Assembly: GCA_913057435.1 (NCBI GenBank)
Contig: CAJXNY010000023.1
Coordinates: 19,801-83,800 of the forward strand
DNA: 64,000 nucleotides
Direction: 5' to 3'
Source of the DNA: an uncultured Oceanospirillaceae bacterium
Lineage (GTDB): Bacteria; Pseudomonadota; Gammaproteobacteria; Pseudomonadales; Balneatricaceae
The position numbers were made by a program, and so were the translations under genes. Positions within the stretch are counted from its first letter, which is position 1, and each line of letters opens with the position of its first letter. Under the pieces are notes generated by a model. It was not told the origin of the DNA. It saw nothing but the letters and a program-made list of their open reading frames with translations, and made no database searches. Positions 13,823 through 23,838 of the stretch are shown here, one piece after another.

Positions 13823-14770
13823 ATGAACGGAATAATAAATGCTATACTCCCTATTGTTGGCTTGCTGGCAATAGGTTACTTTTGTAAAAAAAATTGGATT
13901 AAAGATAGCAGTTTCTGGAATAATGTAAATAAACTTATTTATTACATAATGTTTCCTTGTCTTATGGTTAGTTCAATTGGGCGTGCTAACTTTGACGAGA
14001 CCACTGATTTCTCTTTCATCCCTGTTCTTGTCTTTATTGTTATCTTTTTTGTTGCATGTATATGGTTAGCAAAGCCGCTTTTTAAAAGTGAGGGGTTTTG
14101 GGTTGCTTTTATTCAGGGAGGAGTTAGGTATAATAGCTATGTCTTTATAGCAATTACTTTGTTTTATGTTGATGATGATGTTATGCCTGTCATCGCACTT
14201 ATTACAGCCTTTCTGGTTATGACAACAAATGTTATTAGTGTGTTTATTCTTAATAAATATTCTGAAAACAAACTGGGGCAGGTAGATACGATACTTGCTA
14301 CGCTGAAAAACCCTCTTGTCTTTTCTTGCTTGCTTGGACTTGGTGTTAATGCGTTGTCTCACCTGATTCCAATAATCACCCACATTACCTGGATTAATAA
14401 TATGCTAGGGCATATTGGTAAGGCGTCGCTTACCTTAAGTTTGATGTCTGTGGGCGCATCACTAAATTTTGGCGTATTTAAGGATAATTTAATGGAAATT
14501 ATTCTGTGCTCTGGGGTTAAGTTGATTTTGTTGCCATTGACCGTTGTATTCGTATTATTAGTGCTCGATTTTGACCCGTTGCTTACGCTTGTCTGTATGA
14601 TTTATGCGGGTAGTCCCTGTTCCTCTAATGCGACGGCAATGACTCAGGCGATGGGGGGGGATTATGAGTCAATGAGCATGATAATCAGTGTGCAAACTGT
14701 TTTATCAATTCTGACACTACCTGTGCTTATGTACGGTTATTCAGTCTACGTTACTTCCCTGGCGCTTTAG
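13823..14770 (+). CDS. AEC-family transporter (auxin efflux carrier-like permease)
   Basis: IINAILPIVGLLAIGYFCKK, multiple TM helices, YAGSPCSSNATAMTQAMGGD. Confidence 0.8.
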   Translation: MNGIINAILPIVGLLAIGYFCKKNWIKDSSFWNNVNKLIYYIMFPCLMVSSIGRANFDETTDFSFIPVLVFIVIFFVACIWLAKPLFKSEGFWVAFIQGGVRYNSYVFIAITLFYVDDDVMPVIALITAFLVMTTNVISVFILNKYSENKLGQVDTILATLKNPLVFSCLLGLGVNALSHLIPIITHITWINNMLGHIGKASLTLSLMSVGASLNFGVFKDNLMEIILCSGVKLILLPLTVVFVLLVLDFDPLLTLVCMIYAGSPCSSNATAMTQAMGGDYESMSMIISVQTVLSILTLPVLMYGYSVYVTSLAL

Positions 14771-14849
14771 TGACCTGAAAATCGATATCAGGAATCTGTC
14801 GGGTTTTCCGCAGTTGGTCATGTCAAATTCGACAGGTTCCTGGTGGTGC

Positions 14850-15413
14850 TTACTTGTTTGTTTGTATTGATGCTACGCAGCTGGCCAGTAGTGATTCAGC
14901 CAGTTCATCATCATTCAGGGCGCGGGCGACTGCCAGCCCACCGATCATCATTACTGCCGTTTGCAGAGCTTTCTGGGTTACCGCTGTGTTAGTGGCCGTT
15001 TCGGATGAGGTGTCATTCTGCTGTTTGCGTTGTATTAACTGAATGAAACCACGAAATGTCTCCGTCCAGGCGTTACGTACCAGTTCATCCCGCTGGGCAA
15101 CGTCGCTAATCAGAAATGCCAGTGGGCACTGAAATTGCTCACTGTTACGGTGCGCCATGCTGAGATAGCTCTGACAGGTCTGCTCCAAGCTGGATTCCTG
15201 GGCCGCCAGTCGCTGTGCTGTGGCGCGGATGGTTTCACTGTACAGTTGCGACTTTGAATTGAAGTGACTGTAAAAGGCCCCCCGGGTCATGCCTGCTGCC
15301 TGCATTACTTCATTGATACCCACCTGATCAAAGCCCTGTTTACTGAATAACTCACCTGCGGCACGGAGAATGCGTTGTCGGCTGTCGTTTTTGTGCTCTG
15401 GGTGCCAGCTCAT
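14850..15413 (-). CDS. TetR/AcrR-family regulator
   Basis: RILRAAGELFSKQGFDQVGINEVMQAAGMTRGAFYSHFNSKSQLY. Confidence 0.93.
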   Translation of the reverse strand: MSWHPEHKNDSRQRILRAAGELFSKQGFDQVGINEVMQAAGMTRGAFYSHFNSKSQLYSETIRATAQRLAAQESSLEQTCQSYLSMAHRNSEQFQCPLAFLISDVAQRDELVRNAWTETFRGFIQLIQRKQQNDTSSETATNTAVTQKALQTAVMMIGGLAVARALNDDELAESLLASCVASIQTNK

Positions 15414-15553
15414 ATCTGTGCTCCATCTATGTCTGTGGTAAGAACCGGGTATTGTTGCAGTTTGCCAGAGTCCGAAAATATGTTCTTGATCATATTCTGT
15501 TCGGCACGCAGTCTGCCGCTACTAATATGACTGTGAACAGAGAGAAATTGGTT

Positions 15554-16201
15554 ATGCAGCAAGATATTCAGATCCTGGGCCCGACCTTCAGTACCTTCGT
15601 TCGTACGGTGATGCTGTGTTGTGAAGAAAAGGACATTCGTTATCAGGCCGGACTGAGCTGGGATGGAAACGAGATCGGCTTCAAAAGTGCTGAGCGTTAT
15701 GCACTGCACCCCTGGGGCAAGGTTCCGGTGATTAAACATCAGGGGCTGACGCTCTATGAAACCGCCTCAATTCTGCGCTATCTCGACGGCATGTTCGATG
15801 GTATAGCGTTACAGCCTGTGGACCCGGTGCTGCGGGCGCAGGTAGATCAGTGGTGTGGTGCACTGGGTAGCTATGTGGATAAAGCGCTGGTGCGGGATTA
15901 TCTGCTGGAGTTTGCCTTCCCCAAAGGGGAGAACGGTGCGGTCAGGCTGGCTGAGGTGGCCCAGGCTGAACCTGCTGTCAAAGAGACGCTGGCGTTGCTG
16001 AACACTCAGCTGGGTGAGCAGTCATTCCTGTGTGGTGAGCAACTGAGCCTGGCAGATCTGATGGTGCTGCCGATGCTGGATTACCTGGCGGGATTACCTC
16101 TGGGAGGTGGTCTGTTAGCTGAGCAACCCACGTTAAACGCTTACCTTCAGCGCCTGCGTGCACGACCGTCAGCCCGGACGGTCCTTCAAACTGCCAGCTG
16201 A
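15554..16201 (+). CDS. Glutathione S-transferase family protein
   Basis: GPTFSTFVRTVMLCCEEKDIRY, PWGKVPVIKHQGLTLYETASILRYLD. Confidence 0.88.
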   Translation: MQQDIQILGPTFSTFVRTVMLCCEEKDIRYQAGLSWDGNEIGFKSAERYALHPWGKVPVIKHQGLTLYETASILRYLDGMFDGIALQPVDPVLRAQVDQWCGALGSYVDKALVRDYLLEFAFPKGENGAVRLAEVAQAEPAVKETLALLNTQLGEQSFLCGEQLSLADLMVLPMLDYLAGLPLGGGLLAEQPTLNAYLQRLRARPSARTVLQTAS

Positions 16202-17067
16202 GTTGCCAGCCAGGCTTGAAACTTTTCAAATGCAGCGCTCGCCGGGCGCTGCTTCGACCAGAGTAACGCGTAGCCGTAGGGGCTGTCGTTCTCCACGTCA
16301 CAGGCCACTACCAGTGAGCCGTCTGCCAGCTCCCGCTGGATCATCTCCCGGTCAAATAACAGGAACAGATCGCCCAGCATGCAGGCTTCGATTGCCTGAG
16401 CGCCGTTCTGCACCGACATGCTGCACCGTTGCCGGTCGGCCTGAATACCATGGCGGGCAAACCAGCTTTTCCAGCGATCGCTGTGGGCGGCAACATCCAG
16501 CAGAGGTTGATGTTGCAGCTGGTGGGCGCCCAGTGGCTGGCTGAAGCGCTTGAGCAGCGCTGGACGGCAGACAATTACGGATTGTTCGGCCAGTAAAAAC
16601 TGCTGATTGACCTGTGGCCAGCGGTGGTTCCCATGGCGGATCAGGCCATCCACTTGCTGGCTTTCAAGATCAACCTGTTCAGTGGTTGCCTGAACGGACA
16701 GTTCAATATCCGGGTAATGAGACTGGAAATCACTGAGCCGGGGCATCAGCCAGCGGGTAGCAAAGATCGGTGCGCAGCTGATACGGACTACCGGCTGGGT
16801 GGGTTGTAGCGCCAGCTCGGCGGCATGGTGCAGCTGATGCAGGGGCTGGTTGATGCTCTGGTAAAGGGTGCGACCAGGCTCGGTCAGGCGGACCTGCTTA
16901 TCCAGCCGATGAAACAGCTTGTAACCTAGTTGTCGTTCAAGGTTACGGATCTGATGGCTGACAGCCGATGGGCTGATATGCAGCTGTTCGGCGGCCCGCT
17001 GGAAGCTTTCGCCCCGGGCGGTACAGGCAAATGTATTAAGGCTGTTAAGCGGGATTTTGAAATGCAT
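16186..17067 (-). CDS. LysR-family regulator (GcvA-like)
   Basis: N-terminal HTH LNTFACTARGESFQRAAEQLHISPSAVSHQIRNLERQLGYKLF. Confidence 0.92.
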   Translation of the reverse strand: MHFKIPLNSLNTFACTARGESFQRAAEQLHISPSAVSHQIRNLERQLGYKLFHRLDKQVRLTEPGRTLYQSINQPLHQLHHAAELALQPTQPVVRISCAPIFATRWLMPRLSDFQSHYPDIELSVQATTEQVDLESQQVDGLIRHGNHRWPQVNQQFLLAEQSVIVCRPALLKRFSQPLGAHQLQHQPLLDVAAHSDRWKSWFARHGIQADRQRCSMSVQNGAQAIEACMLGDLFLLFDREMIQRELADGSLVVACDVENDSPYGYALLWSKQRPASAAFEKFQAWLATQLAV

Positions 17068-17174
17068 ACAGATGAGTTTAGCTCACCTGTGGTGCGAGGA
17101 TAAGCCTTTTGTCAGATGTCTGGCCTGAACGTAGCCTGTGGGTAAGTTATCTGTCTGGCTGAAGGGGGAACACA

Positions 17175-17387
17175 TTGATTAATAAGATAAAACGTACAGA
17201 GAGTGGGGCCATTGATATGGATTTCTATATTGCTCGCGGACGTTATCTGCGGGCGATAGAAGTGCAGAACCGGTCTGCTGGCAGGATTACTTTGCTCATC
17301 CACTGGCTTCGAGGTATCTTTCCCCGCTGGCGTGCTGCCCTGGTGGGGAGGCCAAAAGTTGCGACAGGTCAACAGGAGCTGAAGTAG
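17175..17387 (+). CDS. Small hypothetical protein, 70 aa
   Basis: IDMDFYIARGRYLRAIEVQ...; short basic protein in an otherwise gene-poor interval. Confidence 0.45.
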   Translation: MINKIKRTESGAIDMDFYIARGRYLRAIEVQNRSAGRITLLIHWLRGIFPRWRAALVGRPKVATGQQELK

Positions 17388-17792
17388 CACAGTAAGTGCC
17401 GGGCTGAAGTGATAGTTTAGCCGGTCGATAACGTGGCAGATTCAAACAGTAATGAGTGTTTCCTGGCAGTGGGGCTTGTCTGTGTTTGTGAATTCAGAAA
17501 TCATGCCTGCTGCCGATACGGTGTATAGAACAACATAAATGATAGTGGCCGGATCTTACCTGATCAGTATGATGTTCGGCGCAATGTGCTTTTTTGCACC
17601 GTCCAGAGTTAACCATGACGCCTGGCGGGCCTTGAAGCGATGATGTAACAGTCTGCAGACAGTTAACTGGCTGTTAATGACAGCACAGATTATGCAGCGC
17701 ACATGGCGCAGCGCTCTGAGAACGCGAAAATTGGTGCAAGGTCTCGGAGATCACGACGTTCATGGGCCGCTAGAATAAGGAGAAAATAGCAA

Positions 17793-18116
17793 GTGGCGAC
17801 ATCCGATAAAGATTGGCAGAGAGCACGAGAGCTTCACCCGGTACTGGTGCAGCGATATCTAAACGGCTTCTTTACTGAAGTGGATTCCATTACCCAGAAT
17901 CGCGGCACGGATCTGCGTTCTCCCTACCGGGATCTGTATAAACTGATCAGTGAGCGGGACAAACTGATTCCCGAACTGTTCGAAGGGATGACTCACAGTA
18001 ATATGTGGGTGCGGGTATTGTCCTGGAAGCGCCATGGGCTGCTGACCAAAGAAGAAGAACGTACCTTTACCTTTGAAATTCAGGAAGCGCTGCGCAAGGT
18101 CTCTGTTGATCGTTAA
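17793..18116 (+). CDS. Conserved hypothetical protein, 107 aa
   Basis: Complete ORF with upstream AAGGAG (GTG at 17793 preceded by ataaggagaaaatagcaa). Confidence 0.6.
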   Translation: MATSDKDWQRARELHPVLVQRYLNGFFTEVDSITQNRGTDLRSPYRDLYKLISERDKLIPELFEGMTHSNMWVRVLSWKRHGLLTKEEERTFTFEIQEALRKVSVDR

Positions 18117-18182
18117 TGCAAGGCTGGGTTGCGGTGTTCACCGCAACTATCCCACCCGCCTCGGATCAGAGGTACTGATGTC

Positions 18183-18785
18183 TCAACGTTGCAGAAACTG
18201 CTGCTGAATCTGGTAATCAGCGATCAGCCGGTTGGCGTACGTAATGGACTCTGCTGGAATGCTGGCCGGTAACTCAGGCAGTGCACAGCCAGATTTAATC
18301 AGGAACTGAATCAGTGGCTGGTCGAACTGTTGCAGCGCGCTGACCAGCAGCGCCGGGTAGCTGTTCAGATCCGCGCCGTGCTGCTGTAACCGGCTCAGGT
18401 GCAGCGGCAGCTGGTTGCTGGCACAGTTATCCACACACAACTGTAGTAGCCCTCGACCTTGCATATCGGGCTGGTGGACATCTGCCCCGGCGGCCAGCAA
18501 CACACTGAGCAGTGGCAGGCTGTTGGTTTGTGCCAGCGCCAGTGCGGTCAGGGGCTCGCCGGTGGAGCTGCGTGTTTCGGCCAGGCCGCCTTTACTGAGT
18601 ATCAGTGCCAGAGCGTGGGGCTGGCTGGCATGGATGGCCAGCTCCATCACCGTCTGCCCCTGGTGAACGGGGCTGTTCAGGCTCTGCTCGTCAAACTTGT
18701 TCAGTAATGGTCCCAGTGTATCCAGCTCACCATTCTCGATCGACTCGATCAGCTTTTGCTCACGGCCTTTCAGAAATTCAAACAT
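18183..18785 (-). CDS. Ankyrin-repeat protein
   Basis: GQTVMELAIHASQPHALALILSKGG, TGEPLTALALAQTNSLPLLSVLLAAGADVHQPDMQGRGLLQL. Confidence 0.8.
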   Translation of the reverse strand: MFEFLKGREQKLIESIENGELDTLGPLLNKFDEQSLNSPVHQGQTVMELAIHASQPHALALILSKGGLAETRSSTGEPLTALALAQTNSLPLLSVLLAAGADVHQPDMQGRGLLQLCVDNCASNQLPLHLSRLQQHGADLNSYPALLVSALQQFDQPLIQFLIKSGCALPELPASIPAESITYANRLIADYQIQQQFLQR

Positions 18786-18834
18786 TCGCTACTCCACTGA
18801 TCGGTTATAAAATCTCGCGCATGGGTCATGGCAG

Positions 18835-19503
18835 TCAGCCGCGCTGTTTACTCAGTATATCGGTCATTTTCTGTTGCCACAGTTCTGACAGGCCGGGCAG
18901 GGCGATGGCGGCTTCCAGCTCGGCAATGGCCGGCGTTTTACTGCGGTAAAGCTGCCAGAAGCGGGCAATACTCCAGTCCGGATTCAGCTGACTGAGACGC
19001 TGGAAGGTATCACCGGCATTGGCTGTACCTTCGTCCAGCACGCGGAAATACCAGCCGCTCAGACCCTGACTGTCGATGAACTTCACCAGCGCCGGTTCTT
19101 CAAAGCGGGCGTTTATTTTCCAGCAGGGTTTACGTGGCTCACTGACCTGCAGACGGGCACTGCCCAGCTGCCAGATATCGCCAATGCAGACATCGTCAGC
19201 ACATAGCTGCGGGGTGCTGAAATTTTCCCCCATGGTGCCGGGACGCAGCTGGCTTTCCAGCGCCGGAAACGCCGCCGCCAGCTGTTGATATTCCAGTGCC
19301 GAGTACTGATGTACGGCTTTATCCGGGCCGCCGTGATTAACAAGGTCAGCCTGCTCATCACCGGCCAGTCCGGCAAAGGTAATGCTGACCGGGCCGCTAA
19401 TAGTTGTTTTCACAATGGCGCTGGGTTTGCCATGGGGGCCCAGTGGCTGTGTTTTGCCCCGGTAGAGGTTGGTGATGGTGGTCTGCATAGCGGATATCCT
19501 CAA
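18835..19503 (-). CDS. MOSC-domain protein (YiiM-like)
   Basis: GLAGDEQADLVNHGGPDKAVHQYSALEY, GENFSTPQLCADDVCIGDIWQLGSARLQVSEPRKPCWKI. Confidence 0.88.
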   Translation of the reverse strand: MRISAMQTTITNLYRGKTQPLGPHGKPSAIVKTTISGPVSITFAGLAGDEQADLVNHGGPDKAVHQYSALEYQQLAAAFPALESQLRPGTMGENFSTPQLCADDVCIGDIWQLGSARLQVSEPRKPCWKINARFEEPALVKFIDSQGLSGWYFRVLDEGTANAGDTFQRLSQLNPDWSIARFWQLYRSKTPAIAELEAAIALPGLSELWQQKMTDILSKQRG

Positions 19504-19639
19504 TCGTCCTGATACGAGGGGCAGTCTACGTGGCAGTGGAAAAAAAGCCAGCCCGGCAAAGGCTGCTGACAGTCATTGTCAGCAGGGGGCAGGCACACTG
19601 CTGTTCGACATAAAAATAGCCCAACAGGAGCTGTAAATA

Positions 19640-19963
19640 ATGACAACCACCGTTATGGAAATGGTTAACTTTACCCTCAAACCCGGTACTGATAATGCGC
19701 AGTGGCTGGCCAGCGCAGCTGAGCTGGAGGGTTTCCTGCACCAGCAGCCGGGGTTTCTGTATCGCGCTTTGACGCAGGATGAACAGGGCCTCTGGTACGA
19801 TGTGGTGTACTGGCGGGATATGGATGCGGCAGTTGCCGGTGGGAAGGCGTTTATGGCCTCCAGTCAGGGCCAGCAGATGTGCCAGTTTATCGAGCTGGAG
19901 ACGGTAAAAGTGCGTCATATGCCGGTCAGTGTTGAGGTGATGAGCTGCCAGGGTGCAGACTGA
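19640..19963 (+). CDS. Antibiotic biosynthesis monooxygenase-like (ABM) domain protein
   Basis: MEMVNFTLKPGTDNAQWLASAAELEGFLHQQPGFLYRALTQDEQGLWYDVVYWRDMDAAVAG. Confidence 0.65.
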   Translation: MTTTVMEMVNFTLKPGTDNAQWLASAAELEGFLHQQPGFLYRALTQDEQGLWYDVVYWRDMDAAVAGGKAFMASSQGQQMCQFIELETVKVRHMPVSVEVMSCQGAD

Positions 19964-19999
19964 CGTAACGTGAATTTGTTGTAAACAGAAAGGATCACC

Positions 20000-20701
20000 A
20001 TGCAAAAAGGCGAGCGCCTGTTTCAGTTACTAACCCTGCTGCGTAGCCGTCGCACCGTGATGACAGCGGCGCAGCTGGCGCAGCGGCTGGAGGTGTCGGA
20101 GCGCACCATTTATCGAGATATGCAGGCGCTATCCCTGTCAGGAATCCCTATTCAGAGTGAAGCCGGGGTCGGTTATCGTCTGCAACCCGGCTTTGCCGTA
20201 CCGCCGCTGATGTTTGATGAAGCGGAGCTGGAAGCGTTGCTGCTGGGGGTGCGGATGGTGCAGGGCTGGAGTGATAAAAGCCTTGGCCAGGCGGCTGACC
20301 GGGCCTTGCAGAAAATCCATGCGGTATTGCCTGAAGCACTACACCAGCGTCACTGCGATCAGCCCGAATGGCTGCTGGTGCCGGATTACTTTCAGCACAA
20401 CAGTCAGTACAGCGATCAGCTGCGGGGTGCGATCAAAGCCTGCCTGCGCGTGTCGATTGATTATCAGCGCGCAGACAACATGCCTTCACAACGAACACTG
20501 TGTCCGCTGGGGCTGGTGTACTGGGGGAAAGTCTGGTGTCTGCTGGCCTGGTGTGAATTACGTGGCCAGTACCGGCAGTTTCGGCTGGACCGGATTCAGG
20601 CACTAGAAGTGCTGGAGATGCACTTCAGCACCGGCCCTGACTGCAACCTGCAACACTGCCTGCAGGTAATGACGGCGGAGGAAGCTGCGAAGCATACTTA
20701 G
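20000..20701 (+). CDS. YafY-type HTH/WYL-domain regulator
   Basis: AQLAQRLEVSERTIYRDMQALSLSGIPIQSEAGVGYRL. Confidence 0.92.
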   Translation: MQKGERLFQLLTLLRSRRTVMTAAQLAQRLEVSERTIYRDMQALSLSGIPIQSEAGVGYRLQPGFAVPPLMFDEAELEALLLGVRMVQGWSDKSLGQAADRALQKIHAVLPEALHQRHCDQPEWLLVPDYFQHNSQYSDQLRGAIKACLRVSIDYQRADNMPSQRTLCPLGLVYWGKVWCLLAWCELRGQYRQFRLDRIQALEVLEMHFSTGPDCNLQHCLQVMTAEEAAKHT

Positions 20702-20742
20702 TTCCGCTGCTCGGTGTGGTTTTACGTCTGCGCCTGTTCCAG

Positions 20743-20804
20743 AACCGGACGCGCATGGAATGCGCTGCTACAGCGGTAGCAGGCTGTCCCACGGGCGTCC
20801 GGTT
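20743..20804. repeat. Imperfect stem-loop / REP-like intergenic element
   Basis: AACCGGACGC...GCGTCCGGTT 10-bp perfect arms with internal GCTGCTACAGCGGTAGC. Confidence 0.6.
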
Positions 20805-20817
20805 ACCAATCGCGGGC

Positions 20818-22104
20818 TCAAAAACCCAGCTGGTCGCGCAGGTTGTAGTACCAGGCGCCCATGGCCGTCAGCGGGATGCGGAATGTCCGGCCCCCTGGGA
20901 AGTTGGGTTGCGGCAGGCGGGTAAATACATCGAAACGTTCAGCCTGGCCTTTAATCGCTTCGGCCATCACTCGGCCTGCCAGGTGGGAGCTGGCCACGCC
21001 GTGGCCGCTGTAGCCCTGGGCGTAGTAGATGTTGCTGCCGATGCGGCCAAACTGCGGCAGGCGCATCAGGGTCAGCAGGAAGTTGCCGGTCCAGGCGTAG
21101 TCCACTTTGACATTGCTCAGCTGCGGAAACGTCTTGATCAGGTTGGGGCGGATCTTCTGTTCGATTTTGTCCGGTTCACGGGCACCGTACGTCACACCGC
21201 CACCGTAGATCAGCCGACCATCGCCAGACAGACGGAAGTAATCCAGCAGGTAGTTACAGTCTTCCACGCAGTTGTCTTTTGGCAGCAGCTCTTTTTGCAG
21301 GGCTTCAGACAGCGGTTCGGTGGTCAGTACCTGGGTGCCACAGGGGATCGCTTTCTGTTCCAGTGTTGGAATCAGATCGCCCAGGTAGGCGTTACCGGCC
21401 ACGATCACATAGTCAGCGGTGACGGAGCCATTTTCGGTGATGACACGGGCTTTATCACCTTCTTTTACTTCGATGACTTTGGAGCCTTCAAAGATCTGCC
21501 CGCCCAGTGATTCCAGCGCGGCGGCTTCGCCCAGCACCAGGTTCAGTGGGTGGAAATGGCCGCCGCTTTTATCCAGCAGGCCACCGACGTAACGTTCGGA
21601 GCCAACGTAGTCTTTAATGCCATCGGCAGACAGCATTTCCAGCTGCTCATGGCCGTAGCGTTCCCACAGCGCTTTTTTGCCTTCCATCTCCTTGAGCTGG
21701 CCCGGGTTACAGGCGGCAAAGATACCGCCGTTTTTCAGATCACAGTCGATGTTGTATTTATCGACGAAGCCACGGATCACCTGACCGCCTTCAAAGGCCA
21801 TACTGCCCATGGCCGTGGCGGTGTCCTGGCCGTAATGGCGTTCGATAAAGTCGATATCACGGCTGTAGCTGTGGACGATCTGGCCACCGTTACGGCCGGA
21901 GGCACCGAAGCCAACCCGGCTGCCCTCCAGAACGGTGACCTTAAAGCCCAGCTCTGCCAGATGAATGGCGGAGGACAGGCCGGTGAAGCCAGCACCGATG
22001 ATGCATACATCGGTGCTGATATCGCCGTTCAGTGCCGGGCGCTGGTTTTTGTCGTTGGCTGACGCCGCGTAGTAAGAGCCGGTGTGGGCAATGGGTGCTG
22101 ACAT
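20818..22104 (-). CDS. puuB: Gamma-glutamylputrescine oxidase-like FAD oxidoreductase
   Basis: DVCIIGAGFTGLSSAIHLAELGFKVTVLE; adjacent to puuA/puuD-like genes. Confidence 0.82.
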   Translation of the reverse strand: MSAPIAHTGSYYAASANDKNQRPALNGDISTDVCIIGAGFTGLSSAIHLAELGFKVTVLEGSRVGFGASGRNGGQIVHSYSRDIDFIERHYGQDTATAMGSMAFEGGQVIRGFVDKYNIDCDLKNGGIFAACNPGQLKEMEGKKALWERYGHEQLEMLSADGIKDYVGSERYVGGLLDKSGGHFHPLNLVLGEAAALESLGGQIFEGSKVIEVKEGDKARVITENGSVTADYVIVAGNAYLGDLIPTLEQKAIPCGTQVLTTEPLSEALQKELLPKDNCVEDCNYLLDYFRLSGDGRLIYGGGVTYGAREPDKIEQKIRPNLIKTFPQLSNVKVDYAWTGNFLLTLMRLPQFGRIGSNIYYAQGYSGHGVASSHLAGRVMAEAIKGQAERFDVFTRLPQPNFPGGRTFRIPLTAMGAWYYNLRDQLGF

Positions 22105-22196
22105 GTTCTGGTTACCTGTTTCAGCCCTCTATGAGGCTGATTTATCTTGAAATTCCGGGCCTTTCTTGCACATTAGCAAGGGCCGTTAATTAAAAA

Positions 22197-22241
22197 GGGG
22201 ATCTGCATCAGATCCCCTGTTGCCCCGGCCTGCGCCGGGGC
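22197..22241. terminator. Tandem stem-loops between NhaC-type antiporter and puuB-like gene
   Basis: GGGGATCTG-CAT-CAGATCCCC then GCCCCGGC-CTGC-GCCGGGGC. Confidence 0.55.
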
Positions 22242-22264
22242 GATGTTGTAGATATGGCTGTCGA

Positions 22265-23743
22265 TCAGGCCATAGAAAAACCCAGAATCAGCAGGCTGAT
22301 AAACGCCAGCGCACCGCCCATCAGGGCATAAGGAATCTGGGTGATGGCATGGTCCATGGTGCTACAGCCTGAGCCTTGCGCCGACAGTACGGTGGAGTCA
22401 CTGAAGAAGCAGGCGTGGCTACCAAATGCGGAGGCCGACAGCAGGGCTCCGATGGTCAGTGGCATGGAGACATCCATGCTCTGCGCCAGCGGGATGACGA
22501 TTGGCAGGGAGATGACAAACACCCCCCAGCTGGAACCGGTGGCGAATACCACCGCCGCCATTACGACGAACACAGCAGCAGGCAGCAGCTCACTCGACAG
22601 GTAAGGGACAAGGGTATCGATGATGTATGGGGTCATGCCCAGCTGATCATTGATCTCTTTGACCATAAAGCCAGCGGCAACCATGGCAATCGGCTGCAGC
22701 ATGATTTTAAAGCCAGTCAGCATGGACTCGACCAGCTCGCCAAAGCTCAGCAGGCGCTGCCAGTAGTACAGCACCATGGTGAAGATTGAGGCTACCAGTG
22801 CGCCTTTAAGCAGATCGATGTCGTAGTACATCGATGCGCCTACCAGTACGGCCATCGGCAGCAGGAAGTTCATCAACCCACGCATCGGCGAGGTTTCAGG
22901 TAAATCACTGGTATCGAAACCGATCTGCTCACCGCCATCGGGAATCGGCTGACCTGCCTGGGCCCGTGCTTCGGCTTTTTTCATCGGACCGATATCCGGA
23001 ATAATATCGGCGACCACCAGCCAGACGATAACCAGCGCTGCCCAGCCATAGGCCATGTACGGAATTGACTCGATGTACAGCATCATGCCCGCGCCTTCAG
23101 CGGCGGCATTGTTCTCTTCCAGCAGCGCGGCAAAGTATACCGCCCAGGTGGAAACAGGCACCAGAATACACACCGGTGCAGCGGTGGAGTCCACCACAAA
23201 GGCCAGCTTCTCACGGGAGATGCGGTAGCGGTCGGTGAGGTTTTTCATCGACGCGGACACGGCCAGTGAGTTGAGGTAGTCATCGATAAACACCGCCAGC
23301 CCCAGCACGGTGGTGCCGATCAGAGTCTGACGTTTGTTTTTCAGCCGATGGACCAGCATGCCACTGAAGGCCAGCACGCTGCCGCCTTTTTCCAGCATGG
23401 TGATCAGGCCGCCCATCATGCCGCAAACCAGAATAATCCAGGCGATGGTTTCATTCATCATTACGCTGGTGGCGGTATCACCCAGGCTGGTGAACACGGC
23501 GTCCGGATTTGGATCAAGTAACAGCAGGCCTGCCATAATACCGGCAAAAATAGACTCCAGCGGCCGCTTGGTAATGATGGCGGTCGCCACGATCAGTAAC
23601 GAAGGTAACAGGCTGAGAATGCCGTAGGCTTCACCTTCCTGCTGCAGGGTGGACATAAAGCCGAACGCGATGGCGATTAATGTACAGGCGCCAACCGTCT
23701 TCCATGGTGGGGTCGTGATTCGAGTTTTTACTGCTGTATTCAT
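22265..23743 (-). CDS. NhaC-family Na+/H+ antiporter-like transporter
   Basis: Multiple TM helices; GLAVFIDDYLNSLAVSASMKNLTDRYRISREKLAFVVDSTAAPVCILVPVSTW. Confidence 0.85.
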   Translation of the reverse strand: MNTAVKTRITTPPWKTVGACTLIAIAFGFMSTLQQEGEAYGILSLLPSLLIVATAIITKRPLESIFAGIMAGLLLLDPNPDAVFTSLGDTATSVMMNETIAWIILVCGMMGGLITMLEKGGSVLAFSGMLVHRLKNKRQTLIGTTVLGLAVFIDDYLNSLAVSASMKNLTDRYRISREKLAFVVDSTAAPVCILVPVSTWAVYFAALLEENNAAAEGAGMMLYIESIPYMAYGWAALVIVWLVVADIIPDIGPMKKAEARAQAGQPIPDGGEQIGFDTSDLPETSPMRGLMNFLLPMAVLVGASMYYDIDLLKGALVASIFTMVLYYWQRLLSFGELVESMLTGFKIMLQPIAMVAAGFMVKEINDQLGMTPYIIDTLVPYLSSELLPAAVFVVMAAVVFATGSSWGVFVISLPIVIPLAQSMDVSMPLTIGALLSASAFGSHACFFSDSTVLSAQGSGCSTMDHAITQIPYALMGGALAFISLLILGFSMA

Positions 23744-23838
23744 AATTCACGTTTCTTATTGATATTAGGGTTTAGCATGAATATCCGCACCGTAATACAG
23801 CTGTTCGCTACGGTGCAGTAAGGCTTCTACACTGTCCG

